A DNA stretch of 64,000 nucleotides from Alopecurus myosuroides (GCA_028641055.1 CM054060.1:298967835-299031834); one strand, 5' to 3'; counted from the first letter of the stretch, positions 8,671-20,610 are shown. The notes: generated by a model not told the origin, from the sequence alone. Numbers and translations are program-made.

Positions 8671-10780
8671 AGCTTATTGCTTGTCCTCAAGCAATTCAGT
8701 GACAACCGAGTGCGATAAAAGACTTTTACAAACACATCTGTTTCATATGATGTAAATATACTCACTATATGATCAAGTACTGAGGCAATTCATAATAAGA
8801 TGTATGGAAAATAAAAGTCACCTAGCAGTTATGCAAATCATGAAGAGATGCCAACCAACTAATAATAGACAACATAAAGTATATCAATCTGCAGGATTGC
8901 AATGCTCATAACAGGGTATGATAAAGTGTACTCGCTTGCCCTTAATAATGGAGCAAAACATAAATTATAGGTCACCTCTGAAGTTCAAATGAATACTAGA
9001 AATAAAGATATCAAAGATACAAGCATAAATGTTATACCACAATCAATCGTGTTTTGGGACAAGCACAATACACTAAGAATGACCGCCATACTCTCAAGAA
9101 GGTGCATAAAGCGAGAAAGTGAAGACTCAACATAAAAATAAAACAAAGGCCCTTCGCAGAGGGAAGCAGGGATTAACTCATGTGCTAGAGCATTTTATTT
9201 TATTAAACAGAGGTATTGAAAACATTTTAAAGAAAGGTGTATGCTTATGTCAATGAATGGTAAACATAAAATACAGTTCGCACAAGCCAACTAGACTTCA
9301 CAAGAGCGGCTCCCATAGAAGGACGCATCCGGGTAGAAGGTCATCCCTCTTTCTCTTCTGTTTACACAATTATGCTTTGACTGATAAATCAAGGGCAAAA
9401 AGAGTGAAGAGAATTTGTTATATTAATTTGGGGCTGGGCACCCCGCTGCCAAATCTTCTATCAATTGGATAAGTGGATGAAGCCACTAGTCTAGGATGTA
9501 AAATCCAATCAACAAGTGAGATAAAGATTCTCTATTTATGTCCTCATGAGCTAAAACAGGGGTACAGAACATGAATAATTTTTCGAAGATTTTAAAGGTA
9601 TCACACAAGAAATTTACTTGGAGTGACGGTTAAATACCACATATATAGATAGGTATGGTGGATACATTTGGAAAACTTTGTTTTTTGGGAGTTGCATGCA
9701 CGAGTAGAGCTCATACTCAGTACAGGTGAAGGCTAGAAATAGACGGGGAGCGACAATCTAGAGAGCAACAACTGTCATAATCATGTTTGCGACAAAACAT
9801 AATTAACAGGGGCATAAAAATGATACAAATACTCTGAGGCAAAATAAATCATCGATGCTTAAGTGACTTTTTGTTTTCAGACATAGCATGTGTGAGCATG
9901 TGCCAAGTCGATTCAAGCAAAACAATCAGAGGGAGATACCACAATGTCATACCCTTGTATGAATAAAGAAATGCAAGCAAACATTCATATGACATGCTAT
10001 CTTATATTAATAAGTTGGAACTAACACGTGAGAGCACGAACTACTAAGCATCAATTAAATAACATATACCTTACATGAACGAACTAAGCATGTTCACATG
10101 ATGAGTATATGTACAAAAATAAAACAAATAGAGTTCATACCAACCTCTCACCACAACTCGGAATGTCGTAAATCGTCATTACTGCTCTTCACTTGTGGAT
10201 TGAATAATATACAATGATAATCAAGCTCCAATGGAGATTCGGAAGTCCGGTGAACTCTGTAGCAAACTTCGCAAAACCAAAGAAGAACAACAAATATTTT
10301 TGGGTTTTCGAATTAAAACAAGAACAGAAAGAAAGAAACAAACAAACAAACAAAGCAAAATATTTTTGTATTTTTGAATACTAGACTGAAACGAGAAAAG
10401 AAAGCAAACCAACAAAAGAAACTAAAGAAGCAAACAAAGAGAAACAACAGAAATATTTTTGGTCTTTTTGTGTTTTGGAAAACTAGAACAAAACAATAAA
10501 ACAAAGAGAGACGAAAGAAGCGAAAGAAAACGAAAACAAATGAAAGAAACTAAAACATGGATATACAAAGAACCGACCGAACATGATATATAAATGAGTT
10601 TGATGTCGGTATACCTCTCCCCAAGTTTAGGCTTTTGGCCTAAGTGGAGATCATACCCAAGGGGACCATGAGGTCGCGCCCCCGTAGTATGCTGAGGAGG
10701 AACCCTCCTCTTGATAATGGCTCGATGACAGCACCGGTGTACTGCATGTTGTGGTCCTCGGGAGGCGCGTCTCGCCTCTC
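8671..10780 (-). other. D 3' noncoding region
   Basis: AT-rich with A-rich low complexity, including (CAAA)n at about 10330-10360. It shares the block near 9250-9480 with element A. The small minus-strand frames at 10221-10844 are low complexity and not credible genes. Confidence 0.6.
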
Positions 10781-11767
10781 CTACTGCCTGTAAAACTCCG
10801 TCATGCTCAGATGCTTGTCTATCTCCTCCTTGGAGCGCGACCATGGTGACCTGTCAACTTTGAACAAAACAGGTTGCGGCAAAATAACTTTCCGCTCATC
10901 TCCATCCATAAATAAAACTCTATATACTAAGTGATCAGCAGTAGAGTTAACAATGATAAAATGATGAGCCTTCGGTGGCAACAGGTTGAGTCTATAGGGA
11001 GCAATAAATTCATCATCAGGAGCAATAGAAAAATCTAGAGCAGTTGCTATACATGTAGCAATAATGCCCCAAAAAATGGCCCCCTTAGCAGCAAGGCGGC
11101 GAGCAACAAGTGCACCAAGGTTATACCTCTTGCTACGGTTAAGCGCAGCATCAATGAAAGCAAGGTGCTAACTAGAAATGTTTCTAGTGTTCTCCCTACC
11201 AAGGATACTAGTAGTAAGACAATAAGTAAAATATCTAAGGGCAGGAAGTTGGATGTTCTTTATCTTCCCACGCTGGGGTGAGCAGCCATCATCATTGGTG
11301 ATTTCTCGGTAGAGCGCCATGAGATCTGCGGGTTTATCCTGAATTCTACATGCTGTCCCGGAAGCGTTGATACCTACAATGTTACAAAAAGTCTCCAAGG
11401 GCAAAGAAAAAGAACTACTATATAACTTGAAAGCAACAGTGGGACCAAATTGTGTGTTCTGAAATTTAAAACTCTCAACAAAAGTTTTTGTGAGAGCGGC
11501 ACACTGAAGACTTTCATCCTCCATGTAGATGGTTAAACCAACTCTTTCAATAAGCATCAAAAAGTCATATAACAGACATGCACTTCTTAAAAATGTAACA
11601 CAAGGAAAGATAGAGGGATTAGCGATACCATCACCTCCCGCATAGCCGATATTAGGTGCAATACTGTCTTCATTATATGATGGCCTCACTAAAGTAGATG
11701 AGCGTGAGGGCCTTATTCTCCTAGGAGCATCACTCCTAATTATCTCTCCAAAGTTATGGCTGTCCAT
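10781..11767 (-). pseudogene. D ORF2, extra protein of a nonautonomous gypsy element (Athila/plant-mobile-like), one in-frame stop
   Basis: A single frame of 329 codons interrupted only by a TAG at codon 200 (about 11168-11170). It begins MDSHNFGEIIRS. The centre carries FQNTQFGPTVAFKLYSSSFS and PLETFCNIVGI; after the stop come ARRLAAKGAIFWGIIATCIA and, near the end, RSKEEIDKHLSMTEFYRQ. No catalytic motif of protease, RT, RNase H or integrase is visible. The sequence style resembles the extra ORF of Athila-type gypsy elements and plant-mobile-domain proteins; that assignment is from memory of the family. It lies between the gag-protease remnant and the 3' noncoding part, where pol would normally be. 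Function unknown. Confidence 0.6.
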
Positions 11768-12102
11768 CTCTGAAAATTTTCAACAATCATCACAAAAATT
11801 GATTTCAAGCAACTACAAGGTGGAAACTACCATAGGGACTTATAGGAGGGCTAAACATGCATCAAAACTACATTATTTCTACTCAAATCAAGCATGCAAA
11901 CTCACATAAGATGTCATCTATAGTACCAAAATACTCAAGAAATACTTCACCAAACAAAATTCTACTTGGATAATTGGAGGAGTCACATATCGGAGAGAAA
12001 ATGCACCAAATTTCAGCACAAATGATGGGCTGATAAAAAAGATTGAAAAATCTCGAGGAAGAACAGCAAGAACTCGGGTTCTAGGAAATGTGTTAAGTTT
12101 GG
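11768..12102 (-). other. D spacer upstream of ORF2
   Basis: Noncoding part of element D, continuing at 29163 across the C1 insertion. No gene seen. Confidence 0.6.
12098..12102. repeat. target duplication (left) of C1
   Basis: TTTGG, repeated at 29163-29167 directly after the C1 3' LTR. Confidence 0.9.
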
Positions 12103-12416
12103 TGAAGGGAATATGCCCGAGAGGCAATAATAAAGTGGCTATTATCTTATTCCTTGTTTATGATAAATGTTTATTTCTCATGCTAGAATTGTATTAACCG
12201 TAAACGTTCATACATGTGTGTTTAATAAACAAACAATGGTTCCTAGTAAAGCCTCTCTTTTAACTAGCTCGTTGATTAATAGATGATCAAGGTTTCCTGA
12301 TCATGAACATTGGATGTTGTTAATAACGGGGTCATGTCATTGGTAGAATGATGTGAAGAACATATACTCAATATTAAGATAACAATACAATCAAGTCATT
12401 TAGTATATATTGTTAT

Positions 12417-12421
12417 ATCTT
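12417..12421. repeat. target duplication (left) of G1
   Basis: ATCTT, repeated at 21237-21241. Confidence 0.9.
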
Positions 12422-13159
12422 TGTGACGCCCCGAGATCGGGCACTATGCAGATTTCAGCATTCCCGCCAAAATCCACATAATAACCGATTCCAGGTTGCC
12501 ACTTGTGATAACATTACAACAGTTCACGAATATTCCGCAACAACAACAGAAAAGATATATACAAGACGACTCAAACGAGTCAAGGATACAACTGATACAA
12601 TACAAAGATCCAAATAACAGCGGAAGAAACAACATAGTGTCCGGCTATGGACAAGATACAAATTGGACTAAGAGTCCTGAAGATAACCGATGGCGTCCAA
12701 TCCCTGCCCAGGCCAAGCCGGAGGGATTCCCAAGCTAACGTCGTCAGACTTCAAACCTGTTGACTGCAATGTGGAATATGCAGCCACGAAAAGGATTCGT
12801 GGGTCAGTACGGTTAAGTACTGGCAAGCGGATAAACCATACTCACAAGATACCAGCGTAACCAATCATCACAAGATACAAATACTTTGGGTTCAACAGAG
12901 AGGAAAGGATTATTGCAAAGAAGCTGCAGCGGGCTGCACTAATTAACTACAGAGACTCGCTACAACATCCGGCTAAAAGAAATGGATAAGATAGCGTATC
13001 AGAACCAACTACAACTACTCACCAAACAATACCCATCCAATGTTACCCCCTACTAAGGAAGCAACCCAAGGAAACTCACACTGTTGATTAGGGTGACATT
13101 CATTCTTATGGTAAAGGTGATACTATATTACTATTCAAGTTATTATCATTAGGTGTAAG

Positions 13160-13720
13160 TTGTCTGAGTACTTGTTAGCCATCACTTTCACCAAGTCATC
13201 CATAACCGCGGACAACACGGCTTCTCGAGAAGATTTAACCCTGCAGGGATGCACCAATTTGGCCGTACACGTAAGAATAACCCGCCAGACGGGGGATCAA
13301 CCCACCAAGCGAGGTACTCAACACAACCCAACTCTTCTTCGCATCAAGCCCAAAGAACCCCGTGCAATTGAGCGCACGGCTAATCAAGCCCCACGAAGAA
13401 AAGGGGACCCTCATAGCACTCTAAGAACGTGTCTCCCTAAATGCCGACTACAAAAGTTCCACCCTGGCGCCAAGGGTTCGCACCTGCATATGCATGCGGC
13501 AAATGTAAAACCCGAACTAAATGAGGCGATTTGGACGAGATGCGAATCGAATCAGAATTGCGGGGGGGGCGCCCATACTCGCTTCCCACATGCGGTTAGT
13601 GCGCTCATCATGGATCAATGGACAAGACCCTTTTCCTAATTAGGGTCGACACTAGCAGACCTCAAAACCACGCCGGGCCTCTTGCCGGTGCCTTATCATC
13701 AAATTATTATTACCCAAAAC
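13160..13720. repeat. LTR block conserved between G1 and G2
   Basis: Aligns closely with 17830-18400, 38130-38690 and 43670-44230. Examples of identical strings: CGGCTTCTCGAGAAGATT, CACCAATTTGGCCGTACACG, AAAGTTCCACCCTGGCGCC, CGGTTAGTGCGCTCATCATG. The flanking AT-rich LTR sequence is far less similar. The plus frame across it (159 codons in copy 1) is antisense to the element. Conservation without a credible gene suggests cis-acting or RNA function, or recent exchange. Confidence 0.7.
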
Positions 13721-14344
13721 ATTAACATGTTGTTGATTAAGCTGAAACCCAACTATCAACTAAACAAGTGATAAGACGGACAATGAGACTTGAGCGCAAA
13801 CAACACTAAGCATGCAACTACGACACGAGGGCCAACAGGGTAAACAAGCAACAGGTAATAGGAAGTGGAAGGAAGGCTATATCATGGCTGCAAGGTAAAC
13901 ATATAATAGGATTGAGACACAAGCATCGAATCATAAGGCTATAATATAGGCAACGGAAAGAATCGGTAACAAGTGATGAAAGGCAGCCATAGGCAGCAAG
14001 TGAGTATACTTGCCTGGAATCTAGCAAGTAGAGGTACATCCGAAGAACTTGTCGTTGCTCACATCATCTCAACGTCCTATCCGCGAAGAAGCAACGAACC
14101 TCGAACAAACACCGGATGCAACAATTACTTCTATGGTAAAAGATCCAGCATGATCAAGATATGGATGCATGACAAGTTTAAGGATGCATCAAAGATAAAC
14201 TAATTGACATGGTAAACATATTTAAATGGGCCCATATGCAATTTGTATTGCATATGGAAAAGCCCATGAATTAATGTTGAATTAAATGATCTACAAATAA
14301 CCATCATGTGAAAGTTGATTAGAATGATGCACGGATGATGAAAA

Positions 14345-14890
14345 CAATAAGAAAACAACAATAGCTTCAATTTGAAATGGTGTTTACCAAGTTTGGAATT
14401 TCATTTATCAAGTTATGAAATTTGGCTTCTTAAATGAGTTACACAAGCATTTGTTGTTTTCACCCATTTTAATTGTTCAAAACAGATAACAAAATTTATA
14501 TTTGGAAAGAACACAAAATTTTAGATGGAATACATATTTCATTTGTTGAAAATGGATTTTAGATGAGCAAGTTATTAATTTGACAATTTTAAATGCATTA
14601 ATTAAGAAACAGTTGTTTTCAGCAATTTAAATTATTCAAAACAGAAAACAAAGTTTATATTTGCAAAGTTCATGAAAAATGGGATGGAAAACATATTTTA
14701 CATGTTGGAATTGGATTTGAATTGCCCAAGTTATGAATTTTGCAATTTAAAAGGTTTAATTAAAGCATTGAATTATTGCACCACTTTTAATTGGGAAAAA
14801 TAGTAAACAATTTGCATTGAAAAGGTTGAAAACATGTAGCCAATGTTTCACTGAACATTTTGAGCTATTAAACACAATTTTTTGTTATTA
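14345..14890. repeat. ~160-bp period tandem array in G1 LTR copy 1 (about 3 units)
   Basis: Diverged AT-rich units recognisable by GTTGTTTTCA...TTCAAAACAG (about 14453 and 14612; a third, weaker one near 14778), each followed by AACATATTT and AAGTTATGAATTTG-type strings. The same array lies in all four G LTRs. Confidence 0.75.
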
Positions 14891-15327
14891 TTGAATTTAT
14901 TATGCAATTTTTCATAAGTAGTCTTATTCTGCCCTTTTTAGTAAAACAGAGGGAAACATGTTCACAATTAATTCAATTGTGACCAAATAAAATACCAATG
15001 TGTAGAGTTTGTTAAGACAAATTTTTAGATCCCAAGTTTGCTCAAATTGGATGAATAGAACTAAAGTTATGAAATTCCAAAGTTTCACATTTTTATTGCA
15101 TTTTCTGTATTTAGTTATTTAGTGCAAAAATTATTACAGAAACATGTTGCAATTTTGTTACTAATGGAAAGAGCACAAGATTTTGAATCCACAGAAACTT
15201 GAATCATCAAAATTGGAGCAATATTCAAATTGTTATGGATTTTACAAATAAGGGTTCAGATCTGTTTTCTGGAATTCGAGAAAAATACAGAAAAAAGAGG
15301 AAAAAGGGGTTGGCTTTGTGCCTAAGG

Positions 15328-15382
15328 GGATTCGAACCTGGGTTGCTGCATGTGTGTGCGCTGGGGTGCTACCAGTGGGCTA
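15328..15382 (-). other. tRNA-like A-box/B-box pair in G1 LTR copy 1
   Basis: Minus strand has TAGCCCACTGGTAG (A-box-like, 15382-15369) followed by GGTTCGAATCC (perfect B box, 15338-15328). Order and spacing are as in tRNA genes and tRNA-derived SINEs. I cannot fold a full cloverleaf, so this is a motif pair, not a tRNA gene. Confidence 0.6.
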
Positions 15383-15932
15383 GCTGCTTCTTTGTTGAAA
15401 GATACAGAGCCGTGGGCTTTTGAGGTAGCATGTGCGGGTGGACGAAACTGATACGAGATGCAGTTAACTGCATCGATCGGAAAAGAGATGACGGCCGGCG
15501 ACCTGCAGCGAGGAATCCATGGCGCGGCGCGATGGCCGGCGATCAGATCACGAGGGGAGGGGGCCTAGGCCGGGACGGGGTGGCCTCACCTCGGGGGGGG
15601 GGGGGGGGGGGAGCTTGGCGGCGCGGACGGCTCGAGGCGGACGATGGCCTGACGAGCGAAGCGGACGGCAGCAGCAGCCCGCCGGGGGGAAGATGATGGC
15701 GACGGCGGCGCGGCCCTGGGGCCTCTCCCGGCTGTCCGAGACCGCGAGGACGAGGAGGGCATCACCACGATTCCATTCCCGGCGAGAACGGGGGCCGGAG
15801 ACGACCACAACACCGACCTCACCTCCTCCCCTTTCCGGCCATGGAGGCAATCGAAACAAGTTCAGAAGCTTCAGAGAGGAAGAATTGGGAGGATGAAGAA
15901 GAGGGTGGCGGCTAGGAGGAGGAGAGGGGAGA

Positions 15933-15948
15933 GTTAGGGTTAGGGTTT
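15933..15948 (-). promoter_or_regulatory. telo-box promoter motif in G1 LTR copy 1
   Basis: Minus strand AAACCCTAACCCTAAC, followed by a long CT-rich leader. Telo-boxes (AAACCCTA) mark promoters of translation-related plant genes. The position, about 620 bases into the LTR, suits a U3/R boundary. A TATA-like CCTTATAGC lies about 30 bases upstream on the same strand. Confidence 0.45.
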
Positions 15949-16570
15949 GGGAAAGGAGGGGGAGAAGGGCTGCTATAAGGGAGGAGGGAGCAGGTGGGAG
16001 GTGGGGGCCATGGGAGGAGGTGGACAGCGACATCCTCCCCCTTTCTGTCCGTACGAGGAAGAAGGGGGGGTTGGGCTAGATCGTGGGGGTGTGGTGGGCT
16101 GGCCCAATTGGGCTGGCCTGCCCTCCCTTTGGTTTTTCTGTTTTTTATTTTTTCTCTGTTTATTATTTTTTTTTGTAGGAAAGGGAAAGAGAGAAAATAG
16201 AATAGGATTTTTGGGGTTTTATTTTTAGCAATAATTTTTGTTGGAATGCCTAATAGCAAGATCAAATGTTTGTTAAATTTATTTTCAAAAATTTCAAATT
16301 GCCAATTGATTTGAATTTGCCAATTTAATTTCAAATAGTGTTTCATAAAGAAAATGATTTTTGAAATAACCAAGCAAAACTAATTCCAACTCAAATTCTT
16401 CATGAAAACAATTTGAGTTGTTAACAAAGGTGCTTTGTTTGAGAAGTTAAAATTGGTTTGAATTTTTAGGTTGGTTTGAAAACAAGTGCAATGAATATGA
16501 TGCATAATGCTATGCGATGAAAAAAAAACAACAAGCACCTTTCTATTTGGGAAAAACCCCGGGTGTTACA

Positions 16571-17091
16571 GCCGACACCACTAACAAGGGGATTGCGCCC
16601 TCGCAATCCACCCAAGGCAAGGGGAAGAGAGGTTTCAACTACGGAGTCTTCGTGTTGCGGTTGATTTCCCGGGTCAGTGGGTGGATCTCTTCTTCTCGAC
16701 ACCACTAACAACAGTTTCTCGACACCACTAACAAGAGATTCTTGCTCGGAGTGACGACGATGTTCTTCCACCAGGAATCTTCTGATGATCGAACCTATTA
16801 GGTTAAAGGCTCAGAAAACATCCACCCACGTAGGATCCTAACACTTTGAAAGATAGACAAGGGGGGAGACTCCAAAACAAATAAGATGGGAGGGGAAATA
16901 GAATAGGGATAAGGAGAAAACAAGAATCCTATTGAGATGTTTCCAAAACAGGTTTTGCACAAATAGTTTTTTGACACCCTAGAAACACGACCGTTAGCGA
17001 GGTTATCCTACAGGCTTTGCGGACCCGTTGCTTCGATAACCATTCGTATCGAAACAATATCGGGAATCAGAAACCATGCTCTGATACCATT
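16571..17091 (-). other. G1 internal region, 521 bp, no gag or pol
   Basis: Starts directly at the LTR edge. A 15-mer CGACACCACTAACAA occurs three times (16573-16587, 16697-16711, 16720-16734). No purine-rich tract is visible beside the LTR start, unlike in G2. A minus frame (about 16466-16771) contains SGVEKLLLVVSRRRDPP-type sequence that I cannot place in any domain. Confidence 0.75.
17074..17089 (-). other. G1 primer binding site
   Basis: Minus strand TGGTATCAGAGCATGG, two bases after the LTR end. TGGTATCAGAGC is complementary to the 3' end of initiator tRNA-Met. This sets the element's orientation. Confidence 0.85.
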
Positions 17092-19029
17092 TGTGACGCC
17101 CCGAGATCGGGCACTATGCAGATTTCAGCATTCCCGCCAAAATCCACATAATAACCGATTCCAGGTTGCCAGTTGTGATAACATTACAACAGTTCACGAA
17201 TATTCCGCAACAACAACAGAAAAGATATATACAAGACGACTCAAACGAGTCAAGGATACAACTGATACAATACAAAGATCCAAATAACAGCGGAAGTAAC
17301 AACATAGTGTCCGGCTACGGACAAGATACAAATTGGACTAAGAGTCCTGAAGATAACCGATGGCGTCCAATCCCTGCCCAGGCCAAGCCGGAGGGATTCC
17401 CAAGCTAACGTCGTCAGACTTCAAACCTGTTGACTGCAATGTGGAATATGCAGCCACGAAAAGGATTCGTGGGTCAGTACGGTTAAGTACTGGCAAGCGG
17501 ATAAACCATACTCACAAGATACCAGCGTAACCAATCATCACAAGATACAAATACTTTGGGTTCAACGGAGAGGAAAGGATTATTGCAAAGAAGCTGCAGC
17601 GGGCTGCACTAACTAACTACAGAGACTCGCTACAACATCCGGCTAAAAGAAATGGATAAGATAGCGTATCAGAACCAACTACAACTACTCACCAAACAAT
17701 ACCCATCCAATGTTACCCCCTACTAAGGAAGCAACCCAAGGAAACTCACACTGTTGATTAGGGTGACATTCATTCTTATGGTAAAGGTGATACTATATTA
17801 CTATTCAAGTTATTATCATTAGGTGTAAGTTGTCTGAGTACTTGTTAGCCATCACTTTCACCAAGTCATCCATAACCGCGGACAACACGGCTTCTCGAGA
17901 AGATTTAACCCTGCAGGGATGCACCAATTTGGCCGTACACGTAAGAATAACCCGCCAGACGGGGGATCAACCCACCAAGCGAGGTACTCAACACAACCCA
18001 ACTCTTCTTCGCATCAAGCCCAAAGAACCCCGTGCAATTGAGCGCACGGCTAATCAAGCCCCACGAAGAAAAGGGGACCCTCATAGCACTCTAAGAACGT
18101 GTCTCCCTAAATGTCGACTACAAAAGTTCCACCCTGGCGCCAAGGGTTCGCACCTGCATATGCATGCGGCAAATGGAAACCCCGAACTAAATGAGGCAAT
18201 TTGGACGAGATGCGAATCGAATCAGAATTGCGGGGGGGGGGGGGGGGGGGGGGGCGCCCATACTCGCTTCCCACATGCGGTTAGTGCGCTCATCATGGAT
18301 CAATGGACACGACCCTTTTCCTAATTAGGGTCGACACTAGCAGGCCTCAAAACCACGCCGGGCCTCCTGCCGGTGCCTTATCATCAAATTATTATTACCC
18401 AAAACATTAACATGTTGTTGATTAAGCTGAAACCCAACTATCAACTAAACAAGTGATAAGACGGACAATGAGACTTGAGCGCAAACAACACTAAGCATGC
18501 AACTACGACACGAGGGCCAACAGGGTAAACAAGCAACAGGTAATAGGAAGTGGAAGGAAGGCTATATCATGGCTGCAAGGTAAACATATAATAGGATCGA
18601 GACACAAGCATCGAATCATAAGGCTAGAATATAGGCAACAGAAAGAATCGGTAACAAGTGATGAAAGGCAGCCATAGGCAGCAAATGAGTATACTTGCCT
18701 GGAATCCAGCAAGTAGAGGTACATCCGAAGAACTTGTCGTTGCTCACATCATCTCAACGTCCTATCCGCGAAGAAGCAACGAACCTCGAACAAACACCGG
18801 ATGCAACAATTACTTCTATGGTAAAAGATCTAGCATGATCAAGATATGGATGCATGACAAGTTTAAGGATGCATCAAAGATAAACTAATTGACATGGTAA
18901 ACATATTTAAATGGGCCCATATGCAATTTGGATTGCATATGGAAAAGCCCATGAATTAATGTTGAATTAAATGATCTACAAATAACCATCATGTGAAAGT
19001 TGATTAGAATGATGCACGGATGATGAAAA

Positions 19030-19575
19030 CAATAAGAAAACAACAATAGCTTCAATTTGAAATGGTGTTTACCAAGTTTGGAATTTTATTTATCAAGTTA
19101 TAAAATTTGGCTTCTTAAATGAGTTACACAAGCATTTGTTGTTTTCACCCATTTTAATTGTTCAAAACAGATAACAAAATTTATATTTGGAAAGAACACA
19201 AAATTTTAGATGGAATACATATTTCATTTGTTGAAAATGGATTTTAGATGAGCAAGTTATTAATTTGACAATTTTAAATGCATTAATTAAGAAACAGTTG
19301 TTTTCAGCAATTTAAATTATTCAAAACAGAAAACAAAGTTGATATTTGCAAAGTTCATGAAAAATGGGATGGAAAACATATTTTACATGTTGGAATTGGA
19401 TTTGAATTGCCCAAGTTATGAATTTTGCAATTTAAAAGGTTTAATTAAAGCATTGAATTATTGCACCACTTTTAATTGGGAAAAACAGTAAACAATTTGC
19501 ATTGAAAAGGTTGAAAACATGTAGCCAATGTTTCACTGAACATTTTGAGCTATTAAACACAATTTTTGGGTTATT
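19030..19575. repeat. ~160-bp period array in G1 LTR copy 2
   Basis: Same units as 14345-14890. Confidence 0.75.
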
Positions 19576-20012
19576 ATTGAATTTATTATGCAATTTTTCA
19601 TAAGTAGTCTTATTCTGCCCTTTTTAGTAATCAGAGGGAAACATGTTCAAAATTAATTCAATTGTGACCAAATAAAATACCAATGTGTAGATTTTGTTAA
19701 TACAAATTTTTAGAGCCCAAGTTTGCTCAAATTGGATGAATAGAACTAAAGTTATGAAATTCCAAAGTTTCACACTTTTATTGTATTTTCTGTATTTAAT
19801 TATTTAGTGCAAAAATTATTACAGAAACATGTTGCAATTTTGTTACTAATGGAAAGAGCACAAGATTTTGAATCCACAGAAACTTGAATCATCAAAATTG
19901 TAGCAATATTCAAATTGTTATGGATTTTACAAATAAGGGTTCAGATCTGTTATCTGGAATTCGAGAAAAATACAGAAAAAAGAGGAAAAAGGGGTTGGCT
20001 TTGTGCCTAAGG

Positions 20013-20067
20013 GGATTCGAACCCGGGCTGCTGCATGTGTGTGCGCTGGGGTGCTACCAGTGGGCTA
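20013..20067 (-). other. tRNA-like A-box/B-box pair in G1 LTR copy 2
   Basis: A-box-like TAGCCCACTGGTAG (20067-20054) and B box GGTTCGAATCC (20023-20013). Both boxes are unchanged relative to copy 1, although bases between and next to them differ. Confidence 0.6.
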
Positions 20068-20610
20068 GCTGCTGCTTTGTTGAAAGATACAGAGCCGTGG
20101 GCTTTTGAGGTAGCATGTGCGGGTGGACGAAACTGATACGAGATGCAGTTAACTGCATCGATCGGAAAAGAGATGACGGCCGGCGACCTGCAGCAAGGAA
20201 TCCATGGCGCGGCGCGATGGCCGGCGATCAGAGCACGAGGGGAGGGGGGCCTAGGCCGGGACGGGGTGGCCTCACCTCGGGGGGGGGGGAGCTTGGCGGC
20301 GCGGACGGCTCGAGGCGGACGATGGCCTGACGAGCGAAGCGGACGGCAGCAGCAGCGCGCCGGGGGGAAGATGATGGCGACGGCGGCGCGGCCCTGGGGC
20401 CTCTCCCGGCTGTCCGAGACCGCGAGGACGAGGAGGGCATCACCACGATTCCATTCCCGGCGAGAATGGGGGCCGGAGACGACCACAACACCGACCTCAC
20501 CTCCTCCCCTTTCCGGCTATGGAGGCAACCGAAACAAGTTCAGAAGCTTCAGAGAGGAAGAATTGGGGGGAGGAAGAAGAGGGTGGCGGCTAGGAGGAGG
20601 AGAGGGGAGA

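Larger units (their letters stand above)
12422..16570 (-). repeat. G1 LTR copy 1 (3' LTR on minus strand)
   Basis: 4149 bp, aligned with 17092-21236. Differs for example in G-run length (8 Gs at 13562-13569 against 23 at 18232-18254). Confidence 0.92.

Noticed and set aside
10313..10504. Phe-rich minus-strand frames as membrane proteins
   Set aside because: They translate an A-rich low-complexity tract with (CAAA)n; composition alone explains them.
14345..14890. CRISPR array or phage-type repeat
   Set aside because: The repeat is a diverged AT-rich tandem of about 160 bp in a plant LTR; there are no short identical repeats with unique spacers and no cas genes.
15328..15382. A functional tRNA gene in the G LTR
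   Set aside because: A and B boxes are present, but I could not form acceptor and anticodon arms; reported only as a motif pair.
13160..18324. Antisense frames in the G LTR conserved block (159 and 164 codons at 13160 and 17830) as a protein-coding gene
   Set aside because: Length depends on homopolymer G runs, the frame is antisense to the element, and the G2 copies keep only part of it. DNA-level conservation explains it.
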